The notes: a model not told the origin generated them from the sequence alone. A stretch of DNA of 64,000 nt from Dietzia lutea (GCF_003096075.1 NZ_CP015449.1:3465001-3529000); one strand, 5' to 3'. Counted from the stretch's first letter, positions 16,510-25,261 are shown. Translations and numbers: made by a program.

Positions 16510-18918
16510 ATGACGAGACGGAGCAAGTCGACGCCCGACCGTGTCGCCGACCTGTGGGGCGACCGCACGCCCTACGGGCCCGGTGAGCGATGGCCCGTTC
16601 GGGTGGACATGCACCTGGCCGACGGTGTGGCGGAGACCGACGTGGAGCGGTGGGTCCAGACGGCGTCGATCCTGCACTCCAACGGCGACGCCTTGGACAT
16701 CGCGGTCCGCGACGACCGGATCGCCGGCGTGCGCGGCCGCGCGGTCGACCGGGTCAACCGCGGCAGGGTGGGGGTCAAGGACCTGTACGGATGGCAGGCC
16801 AACGCCTCGCCCGACCGGCTCACCCGGCCACTGGTCCGCGAGGACGGCGAGCTCGTGGAGACGGACTGGGACACCGCGATGGAACGGATCGTCGGCCGCA
16901 CCAACGAACTGCTGGAGGAGCAGGGCCCCAGTGCGATCGGCTTCTACACCACCGGTCAGCTGTTCGCCGAGGAGTACTACACGCTCGGCGTCATCGCGCA
17001 CGGCGGCATCCGCACCAATCACGTGGACGGCAACACCCGGCTGTGCACGGCCACGGCCGCCGCGGCTCTCAAGGCCTCCTTCGGCTGCGACGGCCAGCCC
17101 GGCTCCTATGCCGATATCGACCACGCCGACGTCATCTGCCTCTACGGCCACAACATGGCCGAGACCCAGAGCGTCACGTGGATGCGGATCCTCGACCGAC
17201 TCGCCGGGGACGATCCACCACAGCTGCTGTGCGTGGACCCGCGTCCGACCCCGGTCGCTGAGCACGCGACCCTCCATCTCGCCCCGAGACCGGGAACCAA
17301 CCTGGCGTTGATGAACGGCCTGATCCACGAACTCCTGGCCGCCGGCCACGTCGACCACGACTACGTGGACCAGCACACCGTCGGATACGCCTCATTGGAG
17401 CAGCAGGTCGCCGATTACCCGGCCGAGCGGGTGGCCGAGATCTGCGACGTCCCGGCCGAGCAGATCCGCGCCGCCGCCCGTCTGATCGGGAGCGCCGAGC
17501 GCCTGATGTCCACTGTGCTGCAGGGTTTCTACCAGTCCAACCAGGCCACGGCGGCGGCCGTCCAGGTCAACAACATCCACCTGCTCCGCGGCATGCTGGG
17601 TCGGCCAGGCTGTGGCGTCCTGCAGATGAACGGCCAGCCCACCGCGCAGAACACCCGCGAATGCGGGGCCGACGGGGATCTGGCCGCCTTTCGGAACTGG
17701 TCCAATTCCGCACACGTCGAGGATCTCGCCCGGATCTGGAACGTCGACCCGATGGACATCCCGCACTACACCGCCCCGACACACGCCATGCAGATCATGC
17801 GCTACGTCGAGGAGGGGTCGATCCGGCTGCTGTGGGTGAGCGGGACGAACCCGGCCGTCTCGCTACCGGAACTCCGCCGGATCCGGTCGATCCTCTCGCA
17901 GGAGCGACTGACTCTGGTCGTGCAGGACATTTTCCTCACCGAGACCGCGCAGCTCGCCGACGTCGTGCTGCCAGCGGCGACCTGGGGCGAGAAGACCGGC
18001 ACGTTCACCAACACCGACCGGACCGTCCACTTGTCGGAGAAGGCCGTCGAGCCGCCCGGGGAGGCCCGGCCGGACCTCGACATCTTCATAGACTACGCCC
18101 GGCGGCTGGGACTGAAAGACAAGGACGGCGAGCCGCTGATCACGTGGCACGACCCCGAGTCCGCCTTCGAGGCGTGGAAGGAGTGCACCCGCGGTCGGCC
18201 TTGCGACTACACCGGCTTCACCTACGACAAGCTCCGCGGCGGCTCCGGCATCCAGTGGCCGTGCAACGAGGCCCACCCCGACGGCACCGAACGGCTCTAC
18301 TCGGACGGAAAGTTCTGGGCCTCCCCCGACTACTGCGAGAACTACGGCCGCGACCTGGTCACCGGCGCCCCGAAGGACGCCACCGAGTACAAGGCGATGA
18401 ACCCGGAGGGTAAGGCGATGCTCAAGGGCGCGGAGTACGTCCCCGCCCACGAGTGCCCCGACGATCAGTACCCCCTTCATCTGATCACCGGCCGCACGAT
18501 CTATCACTTCCACACCCGAACCAAGACGGGGCGGGCCCCCGAACTCCAGTCCGCCGCCCCGGAGGTGTGGGTCGAGATCTCCGCGGCAGACGCCGCCGCC
18601 GCCGGGATCACCGACGGCGACGGCACGCTGATCACCACGCCCCGCGGGCGGGTCCGCGCCGCCGCGCGCATCACCGGGATCCGGCAGGGCGTGATCTTCC
18701 TGCCGTTCCACTACGGATACTGGGATTCCGCCAGCGGCCCCGGCCCGGATGAGGACGCCCCCGCCACGGCCGCCAACGAGCTGACACCCACGGATTGGGA
18801 CCCTGTGTCGAAACAGCCGATCTTCAAGACCGCCGCCGCGCGGATCACCCGGATCGCCGACGACGGGGACACCGCCCGCAGCGAGGCGGCGACAGCGCTC
18901 GCGGGAGGAGCGTCATGA
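16510..18918 (+). CDS. Molybdopterin oxidoreductase lacking the N-terminal FeS-cluster cysteines
   Basis: This 802-residue protein resembles assimilatory nitrate reductase/formate dehydrogenase-type bis-MGD enzymes: CTATAAAALKASFGCDGQPG, LYGHNMAETQ, CVDPRPTPVAEHA, the MNGQPTAQNTRECGADGD region, TAQLADVVLPAATWGEKTGT and a C-terminal molydopterin-binding domain (LITGRTIYHFHTRTKTGRA). The N-terminal segment where relatives have C-x2-C-x3-C reads ASILHSNGDA, and the fourth position reads GRVGVKD, so all four [4Fe-4S] ligands are missing. From memory this is a recurrent actinobacterial subfamily. The substrate is unknown. It overlaps the next gene by four bases. Confidence 0.82.
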   Translation: MTRRSKSTPDRVADLWGDRTPYGPGERWPVRVDMHLADGVAETDVERWVQTASILHSNGDALDIAVRDDRIAGVRGRAVDRVNRGRVGVKDLYGWQANASPDRLTRPLVREDGELVETDWDTAMERIVGRTNELLEEQGPSAIGFYTTGQLFAEEYYTLGVIAHGGIRTNHVDGNTRLCTATAAAALKASFGCDGQPGSYADIDHADVICLYGHNMAETQSVTWMRILDRLAGDDPPQLLCVDPRPTPVAEHATLHLAPRPGTNLALMNGLIHELLAAGHVDHDYVDQHTVGYASLEQQVADYPAERVAEICDVPAEQIRAAARLIGSAERLMSTVLQGFYQSNQATAAAVQVNNIHLLRGMLGRPGCGVLQMNGQPTAQNTRECGADGDLAAFRNWSNSAHVEDLARIWNVDPMDIPHYTAPTHAMQIMRYVEEGSIRLLWVSGTNPAVSLPELRRIRSILSQERLTLVVQDIFLTETAQLADVVLPAATWGEKTGTFTNTDRTVHLSEKAVEPPGEARPDLDIFIDYARRLGLKDKDGEPLITWHDPESAFEAWKECTRGRPCDYTGFTYDKLRGGSGIQWPCNEAHPDGTERLYSDGKFWASPDYCENYGRDLVTGAPKDATEYKAMNPEGKAMLKGAEYVPAHECPDDQYPLHLITGRTIYHFHTRTKTGRAPELQSAAPEVWVEISAADAAAAGITDGDGTLITTPRGRVRAAARITGIRQGVIFLPFHYGYWDSASGPGPDEDAPATAANELTPTDWDPVSKQPIFKTAAARITRIADDGDTARSEAATALAGGAS

Positions 18919-19397
18919 AGCTCGGGCGCGTCCTGCGCGAACTGCACCGCTCCGAGGTCGCGCTGGGGCGAAAACTGCTCCAGACCTCCGAGCGCCACCG
19001 GGTGGACCACGAAATCCACCACGTCGCCCGCGATCTCGTGGCCTGGTCGCGGACCCACATCGCCGAGATCGCCCGGATCGGCGGCGACTACGACCAGGAC
19101 CTCGACCCCGCTCCCCGGCTCGAGCTGGGACCGGCCGCCAAGGTGCGGGAGAAGGGTAGCGAGGTCATCGGCCGGGTCGGCGATGCAGAACTGCTCCTTC
19201 TCGAGGACCTGCGCACGGTCTATATGGAGGCCTCAGGAGTCGCCATGGACTGGCTCCTCATCGCCCAGGCGGCCCAGGGGTTGCGACACCGCGATCTCCT
19301 CGCCGTCGCGGAGGAATGTCAGCCACAGACCACGCGTCAGGCCACGTGGGCCCAAGCGAAGCTCAAGGAAATCGCCACTCAGATTCTCGTCAGTTGA
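18915..19397 (+). CDS. Helical hypothetical protein coupled to the molybdopterin oxidoreductase
   Basis: A 160-residue protein that starts inside the stop of the previous gene (ATGA overlap), so it is almost certainly co-translated. It looks all-helical, with amphipathic segments such as LGRVLRELHRSEVALGRKLL, HRVDHEIHHVARDLVAWSR and MDWLLIAQAAQGLRHRDLL. The spacing of His and Glu residues recalls a four-helix bundle, but I see no full ferritin or hemerythrin ligand set. It could be a partner, chaperone or electron-carrier protein for the enzyme. I do not recognise a named family. Confidence 0.75.
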   Translation: MKLGRVLRELHRSEVALGRKLLQTSERHRVDHEIHHVARDLVAWSRTHIAEIARIGGDYDQDLDPAPRLELGPAAKVREKGSEVIGRVGDAELLLLEDLRTVYMEASGVAMDWLLIAQAAQGLRHRDLLAVAEECQPQTTRQATWAQAKLKEIATQILVS

Positions 19398-19414
19398 ACA
19401 GAAGAGGAGACGTC

Positions 19415-19840
19415 ATGCCCAAGACCGGTAAGGACGGCCACGCCAAGGAGAGCGAACTGCCCTCGACCCTCCAGCGCAGCGACCAGAAGGCCAAGGACAC
19501 GTTCGCCAAAGCTTATGACTCCGCCGAGGAGGAGTACAGCAGCGAATCCCGCGTGGCCCGCACCGCCTGGGGCGCGGTGAAGCACACGCACGAGAAGGTC
19601 GGCGACCACTGGGAACCCAAGGACTCCTCCGGGCCGTCGGACTCGAAGTCGGAGAGCGGGGGCCCGAACCCGTCCGGGAAGTCCGAGGGCGGCGTCGACG
19701 CCAACGCGACCAAGGAGCACCTCTACGAGCAGGCCCAGAAGCTCGACATCCCGGGCCGCTCGGACATGACGAAGGACGAGCTCGTCGACGCGCTGCGCAA
19801 GGCCAACGACAAGGAGACGCGCAAGAGCCGCGACAAGTGA
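19415..19840 (+). CDS. ChaB-family protein with C-terminal Rho-N-like segment
   Basis: The 141-residue, highly charged protein has the ChaB motif: LPSTLQRSDQKAKDTFAKAY near residues 12-31 and AWGAVKHTHEKVGDHWEPK near residues 50-68. A Ser/Gly/Pro linker leads to a C-terminal HLYEQAQKLDIPGRSDMTK segment resembling the short Rho N-terminal or SAP-like helix pair seen in many actinobacterial ChaB proteins. The start is supported by AGAGGAG upstream. It lies 17 bases after the helical protein gene. The cation-transport-regulator label of the family is historical; its function here is unknown. Confidence 0.8.
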   Translation: MPKTGKDGHAKESELPSTLQRSDQKAKDTFAKAYDSAEEEYSSESRVARTAWGAVKHTHEKVGDHWEPKDSSGPSDSKSESGGPNPSGKSEGGVDANATKEHLYEQAQKLDIPGRSDMTKDELVDALRKANDKETRKSRDK

Positions 19841-19894
19841 GAGGCCGGCCGGGCGGGCCGCATCGTCTGACGACATGACGAGCAGAGCAACCCC

Positions 19895-20488
19895 GTGATC
19901 CGCCGCGAGCACCTCGCGTGGAATCTGCATGTCGCCGGACTGCGCTACCGGTTCCGGGAGAGCCTGCAGCCGGTAGCCGCTCAGGCGGGTCCGCGCTGGC
20001 AGCCCGGGGTCTATTCTCCCCGCGTGGCGATGCATCCGGAGCGCCCGGTCGCGGGCGAGGCGCGCGTGGCCCTGTGGTGGCTGCCGGTCGGCGCCGGTGG
20101 CCACCTGGTGATTCACACCAGCCGCTGGAGGGAGCGCTACCGGGCCTGGCGCGAGCACCGGGACCCGCGTCCGCTGTTCCACGGCGCCCCGGAGACCTTC
20201 ACCGATCCGCCCGATCACGACCTGCGGCGCCACGTGATCGAGATGGCGCCGGCCTGGGGACGCGTCGCCCCCTCGGTGGTCGTCGTCGCGACCGGCCCGG
20301 CGTGCACGCGGGGCCGCTCCGGCCGCCCGACTGCGGCTCAGCACCCGGGTGGGCGACAGGCATCGCGGTCGCCCGCGAGGCAGCTCCTTCCGCGCCGTCG
20401 CACGACGACGGGCCACCCTCCGACGACATCTCACCGCGACGGGCGATTCCCGACTAAGCTCCGCTTTATCGTGATCCACGCCATATGA
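19895..20488 (+). CDS. Hypothetical protein, possibly frameshifted at its end
   Basis: A GTG-initiated frame of 197 codons. The first two thirds, for example VALWWLPVGAGGHLVIHT and PRPLFHGAPETFTDPPDHD, read like a real globular protein with GC-rich third positions. From about residue 130 the sequence becomes Arg/Pro/Thr-rich with mixed third positions, and another frame looks equally good, so the true C terminus may be in a different frame. I do not recognise a family. It ends 13 bases before the lipase gene. Confidence 0.4.
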   Translation: MIRREHLAWNLHVAGLRYRFRESLQPVAAQAGPRWQPGVYSPRVAMHPERPVAGEARVALWWLPVGAGGHLVIHTSRWRERYRAWREHRDPRPLFHGAPETFTDPPDHDLRRHVIEMAPAWGRVAPSVVVVATGPACTRGRSGRPTAAQHPGGRQASRSPARQLLPRRRTTTGHPPTTSHRDGRFPTKLRFIVIHAI

Positions 20489-20501
20489 GTCCGGGGGGAC
20501 C

Positions 20502-21848
20502 GTGACACTTCGCCGCACCGCGCTCCGCGCAGCCGCCTTCGCCACCGCAATCGCCACCGCGTTCGCTTCGGGCGCCCTCACCGCGCCGGCCGCCGGCGCC
20601 CAGGGTTCGTCCAACGACCCGGTGCCCTCGTTCTACCAGCCGCCGGCCGAGCCTCCCAGCACTCCCGGCGCCCTCATCAAGAGCGAGCCGTTCCCGCTGG
20701 CCGGGGCGCTCCCGCCGATCCCCGGCGCCGGGCCGATCTCCGACGCCGCCGGGCCGCTGTCCACCGACGCGCAGCGCATCATGTACACCTCCGTCGGGTC
20801 GCGCGGCCAAGCGATCGCCGTGACCGGCGCCTACCTGCAACCGCGCGCACCGTGGACCGGGCCCGGGTCGCGTCCGCTGGCCGTCGTCGCGCCGGGCACC
20901 CAGGGCCAGGCTGACCACTGCGCACCGTCCAAGACCTTCCAGAATCTCGCCACCGTCCGCACCGACCCGCCGGGCGTGGGGTTCGGGTACGAGCTCATCC
21001 AGGCCTACGCGTTGCTCGCCCGCGGGTACGCGGTCGCCATGACCGACTACGAGGGCCTCGGCACGCCGGGCCTGCACTCGTACATCAATCGCGAGTCCCA
21101 GGCGCGTGCCGTGCTCGACCTGGCGCGCGTCGCGGCGTCGGTGCCGGGCGCCGACATAGCCCCGGACGCCCGCACGGTCTTCGCCGGCTACTCACAGGGC
21201 GGCGGCGCCGTCGCCGCGGCCGCCGAACTGCACCCGCAGTACGCGCCGGAGGTCAACCTGGTGGGCACCGCCGCGGGCTCGCCGCCGGCCGACCTGCTGG
21301 CCACCCTCGAGCAGGTCGACGGCACCGCGATCGCCGGAGTGATCGGCTACTCGCTCAACAGCCTGCTCGACGCCTACCCGGGGATGGGGCCGGTCATCGA
21401 CCCGTACTTCAACGACCGGGGCCGCGCCATGCTCGCGGTCACCGCCGACCAGTGCATCGGCGAGACCGCGGTCCAGTTCTTCCAGCAGCGCACCACCGAC
21501 TACACGGTCTCAGGACAGTCGGCCGGCGACATCGTGCGCTCCGAGCCGGTACTCATGGAATTCCTCGATCGCCAGCGGATCGGACGGCTCGCCCCCACGA
21601 CTCCCGTGCGCGTCCTCTCGCCCGTGAACGACGACGTCGTCCCCGGCCACCAGTCGCAACAGTTGGGTCGCGACTGGTGCGCGCAGGGCGCCACCGTGGA
21701 CATGGTCATCGACCCGATGCCTGCCGTCGCGCCCGGCCTGGTGATCGGTCACGCCGCACCCATGCTCACCGGACTGGACGGAAACCTGCGCTACCTCGAC
21801 GACCGCGTCAACGGCGTCCCGGCGCCGAGCAACTGCGGGACCTACTGA
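20502..21848 (+). CDS. Secreted lipase (LIP / secretory triacylglycerol lipase family)
   Basis: This 448-residue protein has a signal peptide (TLRRTALRAAAFATAIATAFASG, cleavage probably after AGA). It is an alpha/beta hydrolase with nucleophile motif GYSQGGGAVAAA; the Ser lies near residue 230. Further blocks VAPGTQGQADHCAPS, MTDYEGLGTPG and RVLSPVNDDVVP (candidate acid) match actinobacterial secretory lipases, and a His in IGHAAPM near residue 415 could complete the triad. Paired cysteines suggest export and disulfide formation. It starts with GTG after GGGGGG. It would hydrolyse extracellular lipid esters. Confidence 0.85.
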   Translation: MTLRRTALRAAAFATAIATAFASGALTAPAAGAQGSSNDPVPSFYQPPAEPPSTPGALIKSEPFPLAGALPPIPGAGPISDAAGPLSTDAQRIMYTSVGSRGQAIAVTGAYLQPRAPWTGPGSRPLAVVAPGTQGQADHCAPSKTFQNLATVRTDPPGVGFGYELIQAYALLARGYAVAMTDYEGLGTPGLHSYINRESQARAVLDLARVAASVPGADIAPDARTVFAGYSQGGGAVAAAAELHPQYAPEVNLVGTAAGSPPADLLATLEQVDGTAIAGVIGYSLNSLLDAYPGMGPVIDPYFNDRGRAMLAVTADQCIGETAVQFFQQRTTDYTVSGQSAGDIVRSEPVLMEFLDRQRIGRLAPTTPVRVLSPVNDDVVPGHQSQQLGRDWCAQGATVDMVIDPMPAVAPGLVIGHAAPMLTGLDGNLRYLDDRVNGVPAPSNCGTY

Positions 21849-21900
21849 GGCCAGCGACTCCGGACCACCGGGCCCCGGGGCTGGCGGCCCGGCCCCGGAC

Positions 21901-21971
21901 CCGACGTCGACAAGACAGTTCCGCACGTATCGACCGAGAGACAGGTGCGCGGAACGCTCTTCTCGATGGGC
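21901..21971. repeat. Dispersed palindromic repeat, copy B
   Basis: Related to the element at 46364-46430. Both begin CCGAC, contain GTTCC, then ATCG-x-CCGAG, then GGAAC, and end in TCTTCTCGATGGGC. In this copy GTTCCGC pairs with GCGGAAC, and AAGA/TCTT lie in the outer arms. It sits between the lipase stop and the MarR gene. No CDS explains it. Confidence 0.6.
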
Positions 21972-21990
21972 CCCACCGTCCGCCCCCTAC

Positions 21991-22027
21991 GCTTGCGCAA
22001 GCAGGTTGCGCAATTCGGTTGTAGACT
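21991..22027. promoter_or_regulatory. Candidate MarR operator and leaderless promoter
   Basis: GCTTGCGCAAGC (21991-22002) is a perfect 12-base palindrome, and a second TTGCGCAA follows at 22006-22013. TAGACT at 22022-22027 is a plausible -10 that would start transcription at or next to the GTG at 22035, giving a leaderless mRNA. Operator and promoter overlap, as expected for an autorepressor. Confidence 0.5.
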
Positions 22028-22034
22028 CGCCGGA

Positions 22035-22490
22035 GTGACGCCCGCAGACCCGCCCACCGACCCACCACCCGACATCGACGCCCTGGCCGACGATCTCCGC
22101 CACGCGCTGCGTCCCCTGTGGCGACGGTTCAACTCCCACCGGACGTTGTCGATGGGCAAGGTCGGGATCCTCTCCCGCCTGGAGCAGCGCGGGCCCCTGA
22201 CCGCGACCGACCTGGCCGGCCTCGAGCGAATCAGCCACCAGGCCGTCGCCAACGCCGTCCGCGAACTGCAGGATCTCGGACTCGTCTCCCGCAGTCCGGA
22301 CCCCGCCGACGGCCGACGGACCCTCGTCACCATCACCGCAGACGGGCAAGAGCAGCTCCGCACCGAGTGGGCCGCGGGCCAGGACTGGCTGGCCCACGCG
22401 ATCGCCGACCACCTCGACAACGCCGAGCGCGACCGTCTCGCGGCCGCGATCCCCTTGCTCCGCCGCCTCGAGTCCGAGGACGCGCGATGA
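22035..22490 (+). CDS. MarR-family transcriptional regulator
   Basis: A 151-residue winged-helix protein. LSMGKVGILSRLEQRGPLTA, LAGLERISHQAVANAVRELQ (recognition helix) and SRSPDPADGRRTLVTIT (wing with the D-x-R motif) define MarR. The GTG at 22035 is chosen because upstream codons overlap the operator-like palindromes. The gene overlaps the MFS exporter gene by four bases, so it most likely represses that exporter in response to a drug-like ligand. The first 25 residues are Pro/Asp-rich. Confidence 0.88.
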   Translation: MTPADPPTDPPPDIDALADDLRHALRPLWRRFNSHRTLSMGKVGILSRLEQRGPLTATDLAGLERISHQAVANAVRELQDLGLVSRSPDPADGRRTLVTITADGQEQLRTEWAAGQDWLAHAIADHLDNAERDRLAAAIPLLRRLESEDAR

Positions 22491-23890
22491 CTCCTTACCG
22501 CCGCCCGGCGCCCCGCTGGTTCGTCCAGGCCCTCGTCTACGCCGCGCTGACCAGCTCGATTGTCAGTTCCCTCGGCATGCTGCTGGTGCCGTCGGTCTCC
22601 GCGGAGTTCGGCATCCCGGTGAGCACGGCGCAGTGGATGCTCACGGCCAACCTGCTCGTCGGCGCGGTCGCGACCCCGATCATGGGTCGCCTCGCCGACG
22701 GCCCCCATACCCGCAAACTGCTGCTGACCAGTCTGGGTGTGATCTTCCTCGGGTCCATCATCGCCACGGTCGCGCCGAGCTTCACCGTCTTCCTCATCGG
22801 CCGCGCGCTGCAGGGACTGCTCTACGGCACGGTGCCCGTCACCATCGCCCTGGCCCGCCGGCACCTCACCTACACCGAATCGCAGCCCACCATCTCGACC
22901 CTCTCGGTCACCGTGTCGGTGGGGATGGGGCTGGGCTACCCGCTCACCGGCATCCTCGCGGCCACCTTCGACCTGCGGGCTGCGTTCGCCTTCGCGGCAC
23001 TGTTCGTGGCCACCGCGGCGATCGGCGTCTGGCGCTTCATCCCCGCCGGCCCCGATCCGCTCGCGCCCCGCACGCCGTTCGACATGGGCGGGGCCCTGCT
23101 GTTGGGCGGCGGTCTGGCCGCGTTGCTGCTGTGGATCTCCGAGGGTCAGACCTGGGGTTGGGGGTCGGCGACGGCGCTCGTCGTCCTCGTGGTCGCGCTG
23201 AACACGCTCCTCTTCTGGATCGTGCACAGCATCCGCACGCTGCACCCCCTGGTCAACCTCCGCGTGGTCCGCCGGCCCGAGGTCCTGCTGGCCAACGCCA
23301 CCGCGATCGGCCTGGGCACCGCCATGTACATCGGGTTGTCCATCGCGAGCCTCGTGGCGCAGGCGCCCGCCGACACCGGCTTCGGCCTGGCGGTGCCGCT
23401 GATGTGGGCGGGCTTCATGATGGCGCCCCTGTCGGCGGGCAGTCTCGTGGCCAACCGCACGGTCCGTGCCCTGTCCCGCCGCTACGACATGGCGGTCTTC
23501 CTCCCCGTCGGCGCGGCCGTGATGACGGTGGCATCGGTCCTGTTGTGGCTGCGGCACGGCGACTTCTGGACGCTGGCTATCGGCATGTTCCTCTTCGGTG
23601 CCGGGATCGGCTCGGGTTACGCCGCGATGCCCGCGCTCATCGCACGCAGCGTGGCGGTGGACCAGCTCGGCAGCGCGGTGAGCTTCAACCAGGTGCTGCG
23701 CACGGTCGGTGGCGCGATCGGCGCGGCACTGTCGGCCGCCGTCCTCGCCGCGCACCCCTCCGACTCCGCGTACTCGACCGACGAGGGAATCACCATGGCG
23801 TTCGGCGTGGGTGTGATCTGCTGCGCGACGGTGATGCTCGCGTTGGTGCTCCACGCCGTCCTGGGGCGACGACGACGAGCCCATCAGTAG
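22487..23890 (+). CDS. MFS transporter, multidrug-efflux type
   Basis: The 467-residue protein has about 14 hydrophobic helices and MFS signatures: MLLVPSVSAEFGIPVSTAQW in the first loop, PIMGRLADGPHTRKLL (motif A) and an Arg-rich cytoplasmic end. Fourteen helices suggest the DHA2 drug:proton antiporter branch. It is translationally coupled to the MarR gene (ATGA overlap). Its C-terminal stretch YSTDEGITMAFGVGV is nearly repeated in a gene scrap at 36122-36235. The substrate is unknown. Confidence 0.85.
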   Translation: MTPYRRPAPRWFVQALVYAALTSSIVSSLGMLLVPSVSAEFGIPVSTAQWMLTANLLVGAVATPIMGRLADGPHTRKLLLTSLGVIFLGSIIATVAPSFTVFLIGRALQGLLYGTVPVTIALARRHLTYTESQPTISTLSVTVSVGMGLGYPLTGILAATFDLRAAFAFAALFVATAAIGVWRFIPAGPDPLAPRTPFDMGGALLLGGGLAALLLWISEGQTWGWGSATALVVLVVALNTLLFWIVHSIRTLHPLVNLRVVRRPEVLLANATAIGLGTAMYIGLSIASLVAQAPADTGFGLAVPLMWAGFMMAPLSAGSLVANRTVRALSRRYDMAVFLPVGAAVMTVASVLLWLRHGDFWTLAIGMFLFGAGIGSGYAAMPALIARSVAVDQLGSAVSFNQVLRTVGGAIGAALSAAVLAAHPSDSAYSTDEGITMAFGVGVICCATVMLALVLHAVLGRRRRAHQ

Positions 23891-23965
23891 CCCCGGCGTC
23901 CCGCATTCTGCGCGCGATCGCACGCGGCCATGCGCGTCGGAATCGACGTGCCTTCGGGATCGGAG

Positions 23966-24331
23966 TCAGGCCCAGGGGGTAGTGGCCTGGAGCACCGCTT
24001 CCTGCAACGCGCTGGTACGCAGTGCCGTGACGGTCTGATACTCGGGGTCGGCGACCATCTCGCTGAACGCGGCGCGGCTGGGGTATCGGACCAACAGAAC
24101 GGCATCCCAGTCCTGGCCGGTCTCGGCGACCAGGACTGTGGAACCGTCACCCGCGTAGAGAACCTCAGCGCCGTAGCGGGGGAGGAACGTCTCGTTCAGC
24201 GCCGCGGCGTACCGCGCGTAGTCCTCTCGCCCGCCGTCGGCGAACCGGAGCAGGTTCAGCATCACCACCGGACCGCCGGGGTCTTCCTCCAGGTAGCGCT
24301 TGAGGTCTCTTCCGCGGGGATCGATAGCCAT
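23966..24331 (-). CDS. DUF1330-like small dimeric alpha-beta barrel protein
   Basis: A 121-residue protein with the ferredoxin-like barrel pattern of DUF1330: PVVMLNLLRFADGGREDYAR, YGAEVLYAGDGSTVLV, WDAVLLVRYPSRAAFSEM and VADPEYQTVTALRTSALQEA. Family members are small dimers of unknown function, some near catabolic genes. The ATG at 24331 gives the normal family length; the frame continues upstream but with residues unlike the family. It converges with the MFS gene. No strong ribosome-binding site is visible. Confidence 0.75.
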   Translation of the reverse strand: MAIDPRGRDLKRYLEEDPGGPVVMLNLLRFADGGREDYARYAAALNETFLPRYGAEVLYAGDGSTVLVAETGQDWDAVLLVRYPSRAAFSEMVADPEYQTVTALRTSALQEAVLQATTPWA

Positions 24332-24664
24332 CAGTCGAGTATGGCCGCCTGCCGCGCCACGTTGGCCCAAACGGCCATCCTCACTTCTTCTGCCGTCGGC
24401 TGCCGCCGTGCCGGTCCTCCTGCGTGCCGACCGTGTCCGCGTCGACTCCGAACGCGGCCAGCTGTGGCTTCTCGCGAAGGCGGCGAACTCGCCCGTCCCG
24501 CGCCGCTCACGCACCTCGCCTGCGCTGCGGTCGTCGCCGGCGTCCGGAGCGGTGTCGAAGATGTGCGCCCCGAAGGACCGCCAGCAACTACGCGAAGTTA
24601 TTTGTTCATGGGTAGCCACAAGTCCGGCTTCAGAAATTACCGATTCGAGACGAGGTGGGGCCGG
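24332..24664. other. Stretch without a recognisable gene
   Basis: The minus-strand frame of the DUF1330-like gene stays open through here, but its residues (Arg/Ser-rich) match nothing I know and codon use is irregular. The part near 24590-24660 is AT-richer and could hold regulatory sequence. It may be an eroded gene. Confidence 0.4.
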
Positions 24665-25240
24665 TCATCCGGAACGGGTCAATAGTGGCGTGAGTTCTTG
24701 GACTGCGATGTTCGCGAGGTCGCTCAGGCGAAGCGCTGCGGCGTTGAGCAGGCTTCCGTCCACGACGGCCGTGGCCAGTGAGACCGGGACGTGTCGGTAA
24801 CCGCAGGCGTCTAGCAGGTCGCGTAGTTGTCGGTCCATGATCTGCCGGTGCTCGCGCATGCGCAGTGAGAGGCGCTCGGATTCGCGCGAGCAGTCCACGA
24901 CGATCCCCACATACCCCGCCAAGCGCCTATCGCTCAGGTCGGGACCGTAGAAGGCGAGCAGGAACAACTCGGCAGCCTCACGCGGCGTGGCACTCTCCGA
25001 CGCCTCAACCAGGGCCTTGTCGGCTGCCAAACTGCGTTCAGTCTCGAGCCGGTCCACCGCGGCCAGGAGCAGGTCCTCTCTGGTGGAGAAGTAATAGCGG
25101 ATCGACCCCAGCGGAACGTTCGCAGCCGCAGCGACCTGGCGGTGGGTCACCGCCGACATGCCGGAGCCGAACAGCAGAGACGTGGCGGCGTCCAAGATGG
25201 CTGAGCGGCGCTGCTGGCCTCGCACCTGTGCGGCTGACAT
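24665..25240 (-). CDS. TetR-family regulator of the adjacent MFS exporter
   Basis: A 191-residue protein. GQQRRSAILDAATSLLFGSG, VTHRQVAAAANVPLGSIRYY and the FSTREDLLLAAVDRLE segment give a complete TetR helix-turn-helix with its Y-Y-F-x-x-R-E-x-L variant. The ATG at 25240 follows GAGGGG. It is divergent from the MFS gene at 25376, and a perfect 12-base palindrome (25262-25273) sits between them, so it probably represses both. The ligand is unknown. Confidence 0.87.
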   Translation of the reverse strand: MSAAQVRGQQRRSAILDAATSLLFGSGMSAVTHRQVAAAANVPLGSIRYYFSTREDLLLAAVDRLETERSLAADKALVEASESATPREAAELFLLAFYGPDLSDRRLAGYVGIVVDCSRESERLSLRMREHRQIMDRQLRDLLDACGYRHVPVSLATAVVDGSLLNAAALRLSDLANIAVQELTPLLTRSG

Positions 25241-25261
25241 CTGTGATCCCCTCACATTGTT

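Noticed and set aside
19379-20614. A minus-strand frame of 411 codons over ChaB and the hypothetical gene
   Set aside because: Arg/Ala/Gly-rich with no motif, and it conflicts with the ChaB-family protein on the plus strand.
24332-24619. N-terminal extension of the DUF1330-like gene
   Set aside because: The added residues are unlike the family and irregular in codon use; the shorter start gives the normal length.
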